A model generated the notes under the pieces. That model had not been told where the DNA came from, did no database searches, and saw only the letters and a list, made by a program, of their open reading frames with translations. DNA of 6,090 nucleotides, taken from NCBI GenBank assembly GCA_023425645.1, contig JAFACG010000022.1, forward strand, positions 1-6,090, written 5' to 3'. This stretch comes from Pseudomonadota bacterium (GTDB lineage: Bacteria; Pseudomonadota; Gammaproteobacteria; Burkholderiales; Burkholderiaceae_B). Positions 1 to 5,748 of this stretch are shown one piece after another (the stretch's first letter is position 1; every line of letters begins with the position of its first letter). The position numbers and the translations under genes were made by a program.

Positions 1-384
1 GATCAGGGGGGTGTCCAGATGGGGCAGGTGCAAAGGCAGCACCACATGCTGGACCCAGCTGCTCAGCAGTCGGCGCAGCCGAGCGTGTTCGATGGGATGG
101 GTCAGCTTGGCAATAGTGTGCAGACAGTCCCTCAGCTCGTCCATGCTTTGCAGATGCTGCAGGCGGAAGATTTGGGTGATGATGGCTTCGGGCGGCAGGG
201 ACTGGTTCAGAAGCAGTTGTTTTTGCTCAATCAGCAGGAAAGCTTGCGAGGGGTTGTAGCGTTGCAGCCACGGCGGCGTATCGGCCATGAGCGTCTGCAT
301 GTCGCAAGCCGCGCTCCAGGGCGCATCGCCCGTGTGCAGCACCAGAGGCTCGTCGAGCAGGCTGCGATAGAAGGTGTCGTGACG
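1..384 (-). pseudogene. Rpn/YhgA-like nuclease remnant (transposase_31 family), core deleted, partial at window edge
   Basis: Read on the minus strand, this open frame gives a product that I recognise as the C-terminal half of the Rpn (recombination-promoting nuclease) / YhgA-like family. It shows LVLHTGDAPWSAA (family: PLVLYxGxxPW), then QRYNPSQAFLLIEQ, ITQIFRLQHLQSMDEL, and ARLRRLLSSWVQHVVLPLHL. Just upstream is SRHDTFYRSLL, which resembles the extreme N-terminus of the family (HDxxYKxLFS). The roughly 100 residues normally between them, which carry the PD-(D/E)XK catalytic residues, are absent; the join is near 345-357. The frame is open back to the pxpC stop at 487 but has no ATG, GTG or TTG before an internal ATG at 300. 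The only nearby ATG (478) is in another frame and stops after 10 codons. The gene continues past base 1. Family membership is from memory of the motifs; loss of activity is inferred. A shortened expressed protein starting at 300 is possible but would still lack the nuclease core. Confidence 0.6.
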
Positions 385-486
385 GGATATGGAAAGGGTT
401 CCTGAAGGGGTGAGGACCAGGAACCAGAATGACTGATTGCTTCCGTCAGAACAGCCGGGCGCACAGCCGCTTGTCCATGCGTGGAA

Positions 487-1503
487 TTACCCCAGGCAGT
501 CCTGCAAGGACAGGCGCAGCGGCTGCAGGCTGTCGCTCAGGCGCTGGAAGGCCTGCTCCTGGCGGGTACTGAGGGACAGGGCCTGATCCAGCGTGACGAC
601 CTCGAAGCCCAGGGTCTGGCCGGGCAGGCGCTGGGCCAGCTGGGCCAGGTCCACGCCGGCGACCTGGGCGATGCGCGGGTAGCCGCCAGTGGTCTGGCGA
701 TCGGCCATCAGCACGATGGGCTGGCCGTCGTTGGGCACCTGGATGGTTCCGAAGCAGGTGGGCGCGGACAGCAATTCCTGCGTCTTGCCGCGCTGCAGAG
801 CCTGTCCTTCAAGGCGGTAGCCCATGCGTTCCGAAGCCGGACTGATGCGGTAGCTCTGGGTCTGGAACAACGCCAGCGATTCGGGCGTGAACAGGTCCGC
901 CTGCTCGTCCAGAACGACGCGCACACGGTCGCGCGCGGGCAGGGCCAAGGCGGCTGGCAGGTAGATGCGCAACTCGTCCAGTTGTGCCTTCAGACGGTCC
1001 AGCACTTGTGGATCCGCCGGCAGGGGGCGGGCCAGGGGCAGGAGGTCGTTCTTGCGCAGAGCCCGTCCGCCCAGGCCTCCCAGGCCTGCGCGCATGTGGG
1101 TGCTCTGGCTGCCCAGTACCGGCACCACGACCAACCCGCCGTGAAAGGCCAGATAGGCGCGCGCGCCCTGGCCGGGACGCGCCGCCTGCAGCGCCAGGGT
1201 CTGTCCGGCGCGCGCCAGGATGGGGCGCAAGGGGGCGATGGGCTGGCTGTCCAGGGCCGCGTTCAGGTCGGCGCCCGCCAGGGCGAAGATGCAGGGGGAG
1301 TCGAAGACCAGGGTGGGGCCCGACACCGTGACCTCCAGGCTGGCCAGGTCCTGGTCCTGCCGATTGCCAGCCAGCAGGTGCGCCAGGCGGTGGGCGCGTT
1401 CGTCCATGGCGCCGCTGGGCGAGACGCCCAGGTGCTGCTGGCCATAGCGGCCCCTGTCCTGCAGGCTGGTCAGCAGGCCTGGTTTGACGATGCGCAGGCT
1501 CAT
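487..1503 (-). CDS. pxpC: 5-oxoprolinase subunit C (PxpC, biotin-dependent carboxyltransferase-like / YbgK-KipA family)
   Basis: This 338-residue protein is a full-length PxpC, a subunit of the ATP-dependent cytoplasmic enzyme that opens 5-oxoproline (pyroglutamate) to glutamate, a damage-repair and salvage step. Family landmarks appear in order: GLLTSLQDRGRYG at residues 9-21 followed by PSGAMD at 29-34; YLAFHGGLVVVPVLGS at 117-132 with GLGGRAL near 143-149; SERMGYRLEG at 224-233; and the highly conserved GTIQVPNDGQP plus LMADRQTTGGYP between 252 and 276. The ATG start at 1503 overlaps the pxpB stop as ATGA, so translation is very probably coupled. The older name, allophanate hydrolase or carboxyltransferase subunit 2, reflects similarity to urea amidolyase and not a proven biotin reaction. 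No pxpA follows; the next downstream sequence is a decayed nuclease gene. No intrinsic terminator is evident after the stop. Confidence 0.93.
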   Translation of the reverse strand: MSLRIVKPGLLTSLQDRGRYGQQHLGVSPSGAMDERAHRLAHLLAGNRQDQDLASLEVTVSGPTLVFDSPCIFALAGADLNAALDSQPIAPLRPILARAGQTLALQAARPGQGARAYLAFHGGLVVVPVLGSQSTHMRAGLGGLGGRALRKNDLLPLARPLPADPQVLDRLKAQLDELRIYLPAALALPARDRVRVVLDEQADLFTPESLALFQTQSYRISPASERMGYRLEGQALQRGKTQELLSAPTCFGTIQVPNDGQPIVLMADRQTTGGYPRIAQVAGVDLAQLAQRLPGQTLGFEVVTLDQALSLSTRQEQAFQRLSDSLQPLRLSLQDCLG

Positions 1504-2198
1504 GTTTCGGTCCAGTGCTCGAACTGCTCGGGGGTGATGGGGATGAAGCGCACCTGGTCTCCGGGCGCCAGGCGGGCGGCGGGCGAGCGCCGCGCATCGA
1601 ACAGGTCCAGGGGCGTGCGGCCGATCAGGTGCCAGCCTCCGGGCGACTCGTTGGGGTAGATGATGGTCTGCCGGTTCGCAATGGCCACGGAGCCCTTGGG
1701 CAGGGCCGTGCGCGGCGTGGCCCGGCGCGGCAGGTTCAGGGCTTCGGGCAGAATGCCCAGGTAGGGCGCGCCCGGCGCGAACCCGACCATGAAGATCAGT
1801 TGCGGCGTGCTGCAGTGCAGCTCGATCAGTTGCGACTGGCTCAGGCCCAGCTGTTCGGCCATGTCGGCCAGGTCGGGGCCGAAGTCCCCTCCGTAGCAGA
1901 CCGGAATGTCGACCAGGGCGCCGGCGGCGGCCTGTTCCCCGGCCGCGTCCAGATCCTGGAGCGCTTCATGGACATAGGCGTGCAGCCGTTCGGGCTGATC
2001 GGCGCTGCCATCGGGCTGGAAATGGACGGCCACGGCGGTGAAGCTGGGCACCAGATCGCGGACGCAATCCGGCGCGCGGGCTCGCAGCAGCCGGGCGGCC
2101 TGCGTGCAACGCAGACCGGTTTCCAGGGAAATCCCGCCGCCGAATTGAATCAGCAGGCAGCGGTCGCCTTGCTGAACGAGTTGCCAGGGGATGGACAT
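1500..2198 (-). CDS. pxpB: 5-oxoprolinase subunit B (PxpB, YbgJ/KipI family)
   Basis: The 232-residue product is a complete PxpB, partner of PxpC in the 5-oxoproline hydrolase complex. Visible family signatures are VPSFTAVAVHF near 50-60, IPVCYGGDFGPDL at 98-110, FMVGFAPGAPYLG at 136-148, and the C-terminal block PKGSVAIANRQTIIYP followed by ESPGGWHLIGRTP, ending at residue 196. In most relatives I recall, the central motif reads GFPYLG, so the alanine in GAPYLG (residues 143-148) is a small deviation. The ATG at 2198 lies 2 bases after the stop of the VOC gene and has no clear Shine-Dalgarno sequence of its own, which suggests re-initiation by ribosomes leaving the upstream gene. The end overlaps pxpC by 4 bases. 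The Bacillus member (KipI) inhibits a sporulation kinase; with adjacent pxpC and a proteobacterial setting, the metabolic role is far more likely. Confidence 0.93.
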   Translation of the reverse strand: MSIPWQLVQQGDRCLLIQFGGGISLETGLRCTQAARLLRARAPDCVRDLVPSFTAVAVHFQPDGSADQPERLHAYVHEALQDLDAAGEQAAAGALVDIPVCYGGDFGPDLADMAEQLGLSQSQLIELHCSTPQLIFMVGFAPGAPYLGILPEALNLPRRATPRTALPKGSVAIANRQTIIYPNESPGGWHLIGRTPLDLFDARRSPAARLAPGDQVRFIPITPEQFEHWTET

Positions 2199-2200
2199 GC

Positions 2201-2632
2201 TTATTTGGCGAACAGCGAGTCCAGGTTGTTGAAGGCCTTGAATTCCAGCGCGTTGCCGGACGGGTCCAGGAAGAACATGGTGGCCTGCTCGCCGGGTTCG
2301 CCCTTGAAGCGGATGTAGGGCTCGATCACGAAGTCCGTGCCTTCGGCGACCAGCTTGTCGGCCAGTTCCTGCCAGGTCTGCATGTCGAGCACGATGCCGA
2401 AATGGCGCACGGGCACATTGTGGGCGTCAACGGCGCTGGTCGCATTGCTGCCGCATTCCTCGGGCGCCAGGTGCGCCACGATCTGATGGCCGTAGAAATT
2501 GAAGTCGATCCACTGGTCCGAGGAGCGTCCTTCCGGACAGCCCAGCGTCTGCCCGTAGAACTGCCGCGCCACGGCAAGGTCGTGAACCGGAAAGGCAAGA
2601 TGGAATGGGCGTAGCCCGCTTGTGTTCGACAT
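2201..2632 (-). CDS. VOC-superfamily metalloprotein (glyoxalase/extradiol dioxygenase fold)
   Basis: This 143-residue protein has the two-module vicinal-oxygen-chelate fold. The first module begins [20 protein letters not shown], and the second begins [10 protein letters not shown] near 75-84 and ends [12 protein letters not shown] at 121-132. Residues H11, H77 and E130 sit where the fold usually places a two-His, one-Glu metal site, so it probably binds a divalent metal and acts as a dioxygenase, lyase or isomerase. The substrate cannot be read from sequence. The start at ATG 2632 is supported by an AGGAG six bases upstream. It is the first gene of a tight unit with pxpB (2-base gap) and pxpC, so co-expression with 5-oxoproline hydrolysis is likely; a shared pathway is only inferred. 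The [20 protein letters not shown] stretch suggests a small conserved VOC subgroup and not lactoylglutathione lyase proper. Confidence 0.9.
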   Translation of the reverse strand: MSNTSGLRPFHLAFPVHDLAVARQFYGQTLGCPEGRSSDQWIDFNFYGHQIVAHLAPEECGSNATSAVDAHNVPVRHFGIVLDMQTWQELADKLVAEGTDFVIEPYIRFKGEPGEQATMFFLDPSGNALEFKAFNNLDSLFAK

Positions 2633-2638
2633 GCTTGG

Positions 2639-2643
2639 CTCCT
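2639..2643 (-). promoter_or_regulatory. Ribosome binding site of the VOC gene
   Basis: AGGAG on the minus strand, six bases before ATG 2632. It is the only strong Shine-Dalgarno sequence seen for the VOC-pxpB-pxpC unit, and it fixes the start of the first gene against longer readings in other frames. Confidence 0.75.
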
Positions 2644-2645
2644 GT

Positions 2646-2660
2646 GCGGCCCGCGGCCGC
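2646..2660 (-). repeat. Perfect GC hairpin in the VOC gene leader
   Basis: GCGGCC, a 3-base loop, then GGCCGC: a perfect 6-base-pair all-G/C stem ending 2 bases upstream of the AGGAG ribosome binding site of the VOC gene. No U-run follows on the minus strand, so it is not a standard terminator for phoR. In RNA it could hinder access to the ribosome binding site, or it could simply be chance in G+C-rich DNA. Confidence 0.4.
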
Positions 2661-2680
2661 CAACGTGGGTAGAGCCGTTC

Positions 2681-2686
2681 ATTGTA
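2681..2686 (-). promoter_or_regulatory. Possible -10 element for the VOC-pxpB-pxpC unit
   Basis: TACAAT on the minus strand differs from TATAAT at one base and lies about 50 bases upstream of the VOC start, inside the short gap after phoR. No good -35 hexamer lies 16-18 bases upstream, so the unit may instead rely on readthrough from phoBR or on an activator. This is a weak call. Confidence 0.25.
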
Positions 2687-2711
2687 GGGCCAATGCGACG
2701 TCCGCAGATTC

Positions 2712-4010
2712 TTAGTTGTCCAGGATGCGGACGCGGCTCTTGGGAAAGCGCAGCGTGAAGATGCTGCCCACGCCCAGGCGGCTCTGGATCTGCAGTTCGG
2801 CGTTGTGGCGCACCACGATGTGCTTGGTGATGGCCAGGCCCAGCCCGGTGCCGCCGGTCGAGCGCGAGCGGCCCTTGTCCACGCGGTAGAAGCGTTCGGT
2901 CAGGCGGGGGATGTCCTGGGGTGCGATGCCGATGCCGGTGTCCTGCACCGAATAGCAGGCGTCGCCGTTGTCCAGCACGTACCAGCTGACGGTGATGGTC
3001 CCGTCCTTGGGCGTGTAGCGGATCGCGTTGGTGATCAGGTTGGAGACGGCCGAGCTGAGTTCGTTCTCCATGCCCTGGATGGCCAGGTTGGGGTCCAGGT
3101 TGGTGACGAAGGTGTGCTGTCCGCCGGAGAGGGCCTCGCCCTGCTTGAGCGCGCTCTGGATCAGGTTGCTGACCTGCACGGTCTCGCCCTCGACGGTGGG
3201 CGAGGACTCCAGCGTGGACAGGGTCAGCAGGTCGGCCACGATGGACTGCATGTGCCGGGTCTGCTCCAGCATCATGGTTTCGTAGCGCTGGCGCTGCTCG
3301 GGCGTCAGGCTTTCGGGCGGCATGTCCTGCAGGGTCTCCAGAAAGCCCAGCAGCACGGTCAGGGGGGTGCGCAGCTCGTGCGACACGTTGGCCACGAAGT
3401 CCTTGCGGGTGGTTTCCAGCTTCTCGACCTGGGTGACGTCGCGCGTGACGATCAGGAACTGGCCCAGTCCGTAAGGGGTCAGTTGGAGCAGCAGGGACTT
3501 CTCCAGGCCGTCCTTGTCGATGTGCAGCAGCAGGGGGCCGTCCCAGCGGGACTGGCGCGCGTAGCGCGAGAACTCGGGCGCGCGCAGGATGTTGAAGATG
3601 CTGTGGTGGCGGTCGGTGGCCAGGTTAAGGCCGATGTGCTCGCAGGCGGTCTGGTTGCACCACTGCAATTCCATGTCGGCGTTCAGGGTGATGGCGCCGT
3701 CGGGCAGGGCCTCGGCGGCCATCATGATGCCGTCCACGTGGCGGTTCAGGTCCAGGATCTCGTGGCGGTCGCGCCGCAGCTGGCGGTAGACCGGAGCCAG
3801 GATGGCGTCCCACGGGCCGATGGACGGCGGCGGGGGATCGTTCAGGTTGCGCGTCCATTTCTGGATGCGGGACACGTGCGCCCCGCTGACCAGCACCATG
3901 ATGAGCAGGCCGAAGGCCAGGCAGGCAAAGCCTGTGGCGGCCCCAAGCCACCAGCCCATGATGGCGCCGAACACGGCCCAGAGAAAAATAGACGTCAATG
4001 TGCTGAGCAT
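2712..4010 (-). CDS. phoR: Phosphate regulon sensor histidine kinase PhoR
   Basis: The 432-residue inner-membrane sensor kinase pairs with PhoB. Two hydrophobic segments at roughly residues 7-25 and 27-44 form a short membrane hairpin with almost no periplasmic loop, typical of PhoR, which senses phosphate through the Pst transporter and PhoU and not through an external domain. A charged linker and a PAS domain (about 92-190, [20 protein letters not shown] onward) follow. The kinase core then shows the H-box [14 protein letters not shown] with phospho-accepting H211, N-box [11 protein letters not shown] near 324-334, G1 box DTGIGI at 357-362, F-box ERFYRVD at 372-378, and G2 box GGTGLGLAI at 386-394. 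All catalytic motifs are intact. The ATG at 4010 comes 4 bases after the phoB stop, so the two are an operon with probable translational coupling. No terminator is visible downstream before the VOC gene. Confidence 0.96.
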   Translation of the reverse strand: MLSTLTSIFLWAVFGAIMGWWLGAATGFACLAFGLLIMVLVSGAHVSRIQKWTRNLNDPPPPSIGPWDAILAPVYRQLRRDRHEILDLNRHVDGIMMAAEALPDGAITLNADMELQWCNQTACEHIGLNLATDRHHSIFNILRAPEFSRYARQSRWDGPLLLHIDKDGLEKSLLLQLTPYGLGQFLIVTRDVTQVEKLETTRKDFVANVSHELRTPLTVLLGFLETLQDMPPESLTPEQRQRYETMMLEQTRHMQSIVADLLTLSTLESSPTVEGETVQVSNLIQSALKQGEALSGGQHTFVTNLDPNLAIQGMENELSSAVSNLITNAIRYTPKDGTITVSWYVLDNGDACYSVQDTGIGIAPQDIPRLTERFYRVDKGRSRSTGGTGLGLAITKHIVVRHNAELQIQSRLGVGSIFTLRFPKSRVRILDN

Positions 4011-4014
4011 GGGG

Positions 4015-4725
4015 TCAGGCTACCGGTGCTTTTTCCAGGGGGGAGAGGGCAAAACGATAGCCTGAGCCACGGATGGTTTCAATATGCTTGTCGTGCCCGG
4101 TGGGTTCCAGCGCCTTGCGCAGGCGTCGGATGTGCACGTCCACGGTGCGCTCCTCCACGAAGACATGGTCGCCCCAGACCTGGTCCAGCAGTTGCGAACG
4201 CGTGAAGACGCGTTCGGTATGCGTCATGAAGAAGTGCAGCAGGCGGAATTCGGTGGGGCCTATGGTCAGGGCCAGGCCGTCGCTGGACAGGCGATGCGTG
4301 CCCGGATCCAGCTGCAGGTTGCCGATGGTGATCATGTCGTCGGTCAACTGGGGCGCGCGGCGGCGCAGCACGGCCTTGATGCGGGCGATCAGCTCCTTGG
4401 GGGAGAAGGGCTTGGTGATGTAGTCGTCCGCGCCGGCCTCCAGGCCGTCCACCTTGTCCTGCTCGGACCCCTTGGCCGTGAGCATGATGACGGGAATATG
4501 GCGCGTGCGCTCGTCGGTGCGCAGCTTGCGCGCCAGACTGATGCCCGAGGAACCGGGCAGCATCCAGTCCAAGAGGATCAGGTCGGGCAGCTCGGCGCGG
4601 ATCAGCACCTGGGCCTGCTCGGCATCGAAGGCGCGCAAGACCTTGTGGCCGGCGAAAGAGAGATTGACTGAAATCAGTTCCTGGATCGCGGGTTCGTCTT
4701 CCACGACTAATATGCTTGTACTCAT
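4015..4725 (-). CDS. phoB: Phosphate regulon response regulator PhoB (OmpR/PhoB family)
   Basis: The product is a 236-residue DNA-binding response regulator. The receiver domain (1-120) shows ILVVEDEP with acidic pocket E9/D10, phospho-acceptor D53 in LLDWMLPG, T83 in MLTAKG and K105 in YITKPFSP. The winged-helix output domain (about 130-226) has GPTEFRLLHFF, the recognition-helix region VEERTVDVHIRRLRKAL, and the wing IRGSGYRF. Length and motifs match PhoB, and the adjoining phoR makes the identity secure. I chose ATG 4725 because MSTSILVVEDEP is the normal N-terminus; a longer in-frame reading would need a TTG at 4779 and would add 18 residues unlike the family. The Shine-Dalgarno sequence is weak (GAAG region at 4731-4734). 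Neither pst genes nor phoU are in the window. A candidate Pho box and -10 upstream suggest autoregulation. Confidence 0.96.
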   Translation of the reverse strand: MSTSILVVEDEPAIQELISVNLSFAGHKVLRAFDAEQAQVLIRAELPDLILLDWMLPGSSGISLARKLRTDERTRHIPVIMLTAKGSEQDKVDGLEAGADDYITKPFSPKELIARIKAVLRRRAPQLTDDMITIGNLQLDPGTHRLSSDGLALTIGPTEFRLLHFFMTHTERVFTRSQLLDQVWGDHVFVEERTVDVHIRRLRKALEPTGHDKHIETIRGSGYRFALSPLEKAPVA

Positions 4726-4806
4726 TGTTTCTTCAGGCAGGTCCGATAGAGAAGTGAAAGGGCTGCGGGGGTGTTGCAAAGTCGGTTCACCCTAGGATAT
4801 GCCGCC

Positions 4807-4812
4807 ATCATA
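4807..4812 (-). promoter_or_regulatory. phoB: Candidate -10 element of the phoBR promoter
   Basis: TATGAT on the minus strand matches TATAAT at five of six bases. The bases where a -35 hexamer should lie (ACAAAC) are poor, as expected for a promoter that needs PhoB in place of a -35 contact. It predicts a transcript start near 4800 and a leader of about 75 bases before phoB. The element sits inside an inverted repeat, CGCCAT-CAT-ATGGCG (4803-4817), that could also bind a regulator. Confidence 0.45.
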
Positions 4813-4822
4813 TGGCGCAAAT

Positions 4823-4840
4823 GTTTCAGGTTTGTGAACG
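4823..4840 (-). promoter_or_regulatory. phoB: Candidate Pho box (PhoB binding site) upstream of phoB
   Basis: On the minus strand the site reads CGTTCAC-AAAC-CTGAAAC, two 7-base half-sites with a 4-base A-rich spacer (11-base period). Each half-site matches the known CTGTCAC-type consensus at five of seven bases. The site ends exactly 10 bases before the candidate -10, the spacing known for PhoB-activated promoters. A further related half-site (GTTTCAT, 4844-4850) lies upstream. The half-sites are imperfect, so geometry carries most of the weight. It implies that PhoB activates its own operon. Confidence 0.45.
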
Positions 4841-4854
4841 TGCATGAAACTGCA
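4835..4854. repeat. Tandem 10-base near-repeat in the phoB-ubiE intergenic region
   Basis: On the plus strand, TGAACGTGCA is followed directly by TGAAACTGCA, with eight of ten bases identical. One helical turn of spacing is typical of a dimeric or oligomeric regulator contacting one DNA face. It overlaps the upstream part of the candidate Pho box, so it may be the same PhoB-binding region seen from the other side. Confidence 0.35.
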
Positions 4855-4889
4855 ACATGCGCATGCGGACGGGCGCCTCGTCACTTTTT

Positions 4890-4905
4890 TTTCCGGCGCC
4901 GGAAA
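4890..4905. promoter_or_regulatory. 16-base perfect palindrome upstream of ubiE (possible operator)
   Basis: TTTCCGGCGCCGGAAA is perfectly self-complementary with no spacer, preceded on the plus strand by a run of T. It ends 22 bases before the ubiE start, overlapping the -35 region of the candidate ubiE promoter. No U-run follows the dyad on either strand, so it is not an intrinsic terminator. It looks like an operator, but I do not recognise the regulator. Confidence 0.4.
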
Positions 4906-4912
4906 TCTGCGT

Positions 4913-4918
4913 TACGAT
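4913..4918 (+). promoter_or_regulatory. ubiE: Possible ubiE -10 element giving a near-leaderless mRNA
   Basis: TACGAT matches TATAAT at four of six bases and ends 9 bases before the ubiE ATG at 4928. Initiation 6-8 bases downstream would leave a leader of only a few bases, which fits the absence of any Shine-Dalgarno sequence. The matching -35 (TTTCCG at 4890-4895) is poor and lies in the palindrome. An undetected promoter further upstream is the main alternative. Confidence 0.3.
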
Positions 4919-4927
4919 TACGTCATT

Positions 4928-5698
4928 ATGGAAACACAGCGCCCTCATACTTCCTCCGCCCAGGATTCCGCCACGCATTTCGGCTTCCAGACCGTCGCCG
5001 AAAATGAAAAGGCCGGCAAGGTCGCCGAGGTCTTTCACTCGGTGGCCGGCAACTACGACATCATGAACGACCTGATGTCGGGCGGCCTGCACCGTATCTG
5101 GAAAGCCTTCACCATAGGTCGGGCCGGCGTGCGTCCGGGCATGAAGGTGCTGGACATCGCGGCGGGCACCGGCGACCTGACTCAGTCCTTCGCGCGCCAG
5201 GCCGGCGCCGACGGCGAAGTCTGGCACACGGACATCAACAGCTCCATGCTGCGCGTGGGGCGCGACCGCCTGCAGGACAAGGGCATTCTTACGCCGTCGG
5301 CGGTCTGCGACGCCGAGCACCTGCCTTTTCCGGACGGATACTTCGATCGCGTGTCGGTGGCCTTCGGCCTGCGCAACATGACGCACAAGGACCGCGCCCT
5401 GGCGGAAATGAAACGGGTGCTGCGTCCTGGCGGAAAGCTGCTGGTGCTGGAATTCTCGCGCATCGCCAAGCCGCTGCAGGCGCCCTACGACTGGTACTCC
5501 TTCAACATCCTGCCGCGCATCGGCAAATGGGTGGCCAAGGACGAGGACAGCTACCGCTATCTGGCCGAATCCATCCGCATGCATCCCGACCAGGAAACGC
5601 TGGCCGGCATGATGCGCGAGGCGGGTCTGGAACGGGTGCAGTATTTCAACCTGACCGCAGGCATCGCGGCTTTGCACGAAGGCGTGCGCCTGGACTGA
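4928..5698 (+). CDS. ubiE: Bifunctional demethylmenaquinone / 2-polyprenyl-6-methoxy-1,4-benzoquinol C-methyltransferase UbiE
   Basis: This 256-residue class I SAM-dependent methyltransferase performs the C-methylation step of ubiquinone biosynthesis, and of menaquinone biosynthesis where that is made, at the cytoplasmic membrane face. Diagnostic motifs are present: the UbiE signature [17 protein letters not shown] at 43-59, SAM motif [13 protein letters not shown] at 74-85, FGLRNM at 146-151, the post-motif block [16 protein letters not shown] at 163-178, [13 protein letters not shown] at 208-220, and the C-terminal [12 protein letters not shown] at 241-252. The length is that of the family. 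I chose ATG 4928 (METQRPH...) because an in-frame ATG at 4844 would add 28 residues unlike known UbiE and would overrun the promoter elements. There is no recognisable Shine-Dalgarno sequence. The gene is divergent from phoB and is closed by a strong terminator 15 bases after its stop. Confidence 0.97.
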   Translation: METQRPHTSSAQDSATHFGFQTVAENEKAGKVAEVFHSVAGNYDIMNDLMSGGLHRIWKAFTIGRAGVRPGMKVLDIAAGTGDLTQSFARQAGADGEVWHTDINSSMLRVGRDRLQDKGILTPSAVCDAEHLPFPDGYFDRVSVAFGLRNMTHKDRALAEMKRVLRPGGKLLVLEFSRIAKPLQAPYDWYSFNILPRIGKWVAKDEDSYRYLAESIRMHPDQETLAGMMREAGLERVQYFNLTAGIAALHEGVRLD

Positions 5699-5712
5699 GC
5701 CCGACCTTCGCA

Positions 5713-5748
5713 GACAATCACGGCACCCGCGGGTGCCGTTGTCTTTTT
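5713..5748 (+). terminator. Intrinsic terminator after ubiE
   Basis: CGGCACCC-GC-GGGTGCCG (5721-5738) is a perfect 18-base G/C-rich dyad. The stem can be extended by GACAA (5713-5717) pairing with TTGTC (5739-5743) across a 3-base bulge. TTTTT follows at 5744-5748. The arrangement is a textbook Rho-independent terminator reading on the plus strand. It separates ubiE from the next gene, which therefore needs its own promoter. Confidence 0.9.

Noticed and set aside
19..405. A 128-codon plus-strand frame at the left edge
   Set aside because: The minus-strand frame over the same bases matches several Rpn-family motifs; the plus-strand product has none.
421..486. A 10-codon frame (MDKRLCARLF) from ATG 478, as the true start of the Rpn-like gene through a frameshift
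   Set aside because: It has no similarity I recognise to Rpn N-termini, no good ribosome binding site, and would need an undetected shift before the HDTFYR motif. The 66 bases hold no other feature I can support.
481..1659. A 392-codon open frame on the plus strand opposite pxpC and the end of pxpB
   Set aside because: It is an antisense shadow with Q/G/A-rich composition, no recognisable domain and no ribosome binding site, while the minus strand carries clear PxpC and PxpB motifs.
2805..4205. A 466-codon open frame on the plus strand opposite phoR and the end of phoB
   Set aside because: It is fully antisense to two genes with intact family motifs. Its product is rich in G, Q, V, A and H with no domain, and it arises from G/C-biased third codon positions on the other strand.
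4726..4779. An N-terminal extension of phoB from a TTG at 4779
   Set aside because: It would add 18 residues not typical of PhoB. MSTSILVVEDEP from ATG 4725 is the standard receiver-domain start.
4890..4905. The palindrome before ubiE as an intrinsic terminator
   Set aside because: On the plus strand the T-run precedes the dyad instead of following it, and on the minus strand the dyad is followed by a run of A. Neither strand has a stem followed by T.
4844..4927. An N-terminal extension of ubiE from ATG 4844
   Set aside because: The extra 28 residues are unlike known UbiE and would lie across the palindrome and promoter-like elements; the start at 4928 gives the family length.
4826..5677. 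A 283-codon minus-strand frame opposite ubiE
   Set aside because: It covers ubiE exactly and has the H/Q/R/V-rich composition of an antisense frame; UbiE signatures are unambiguous on the plus strand.
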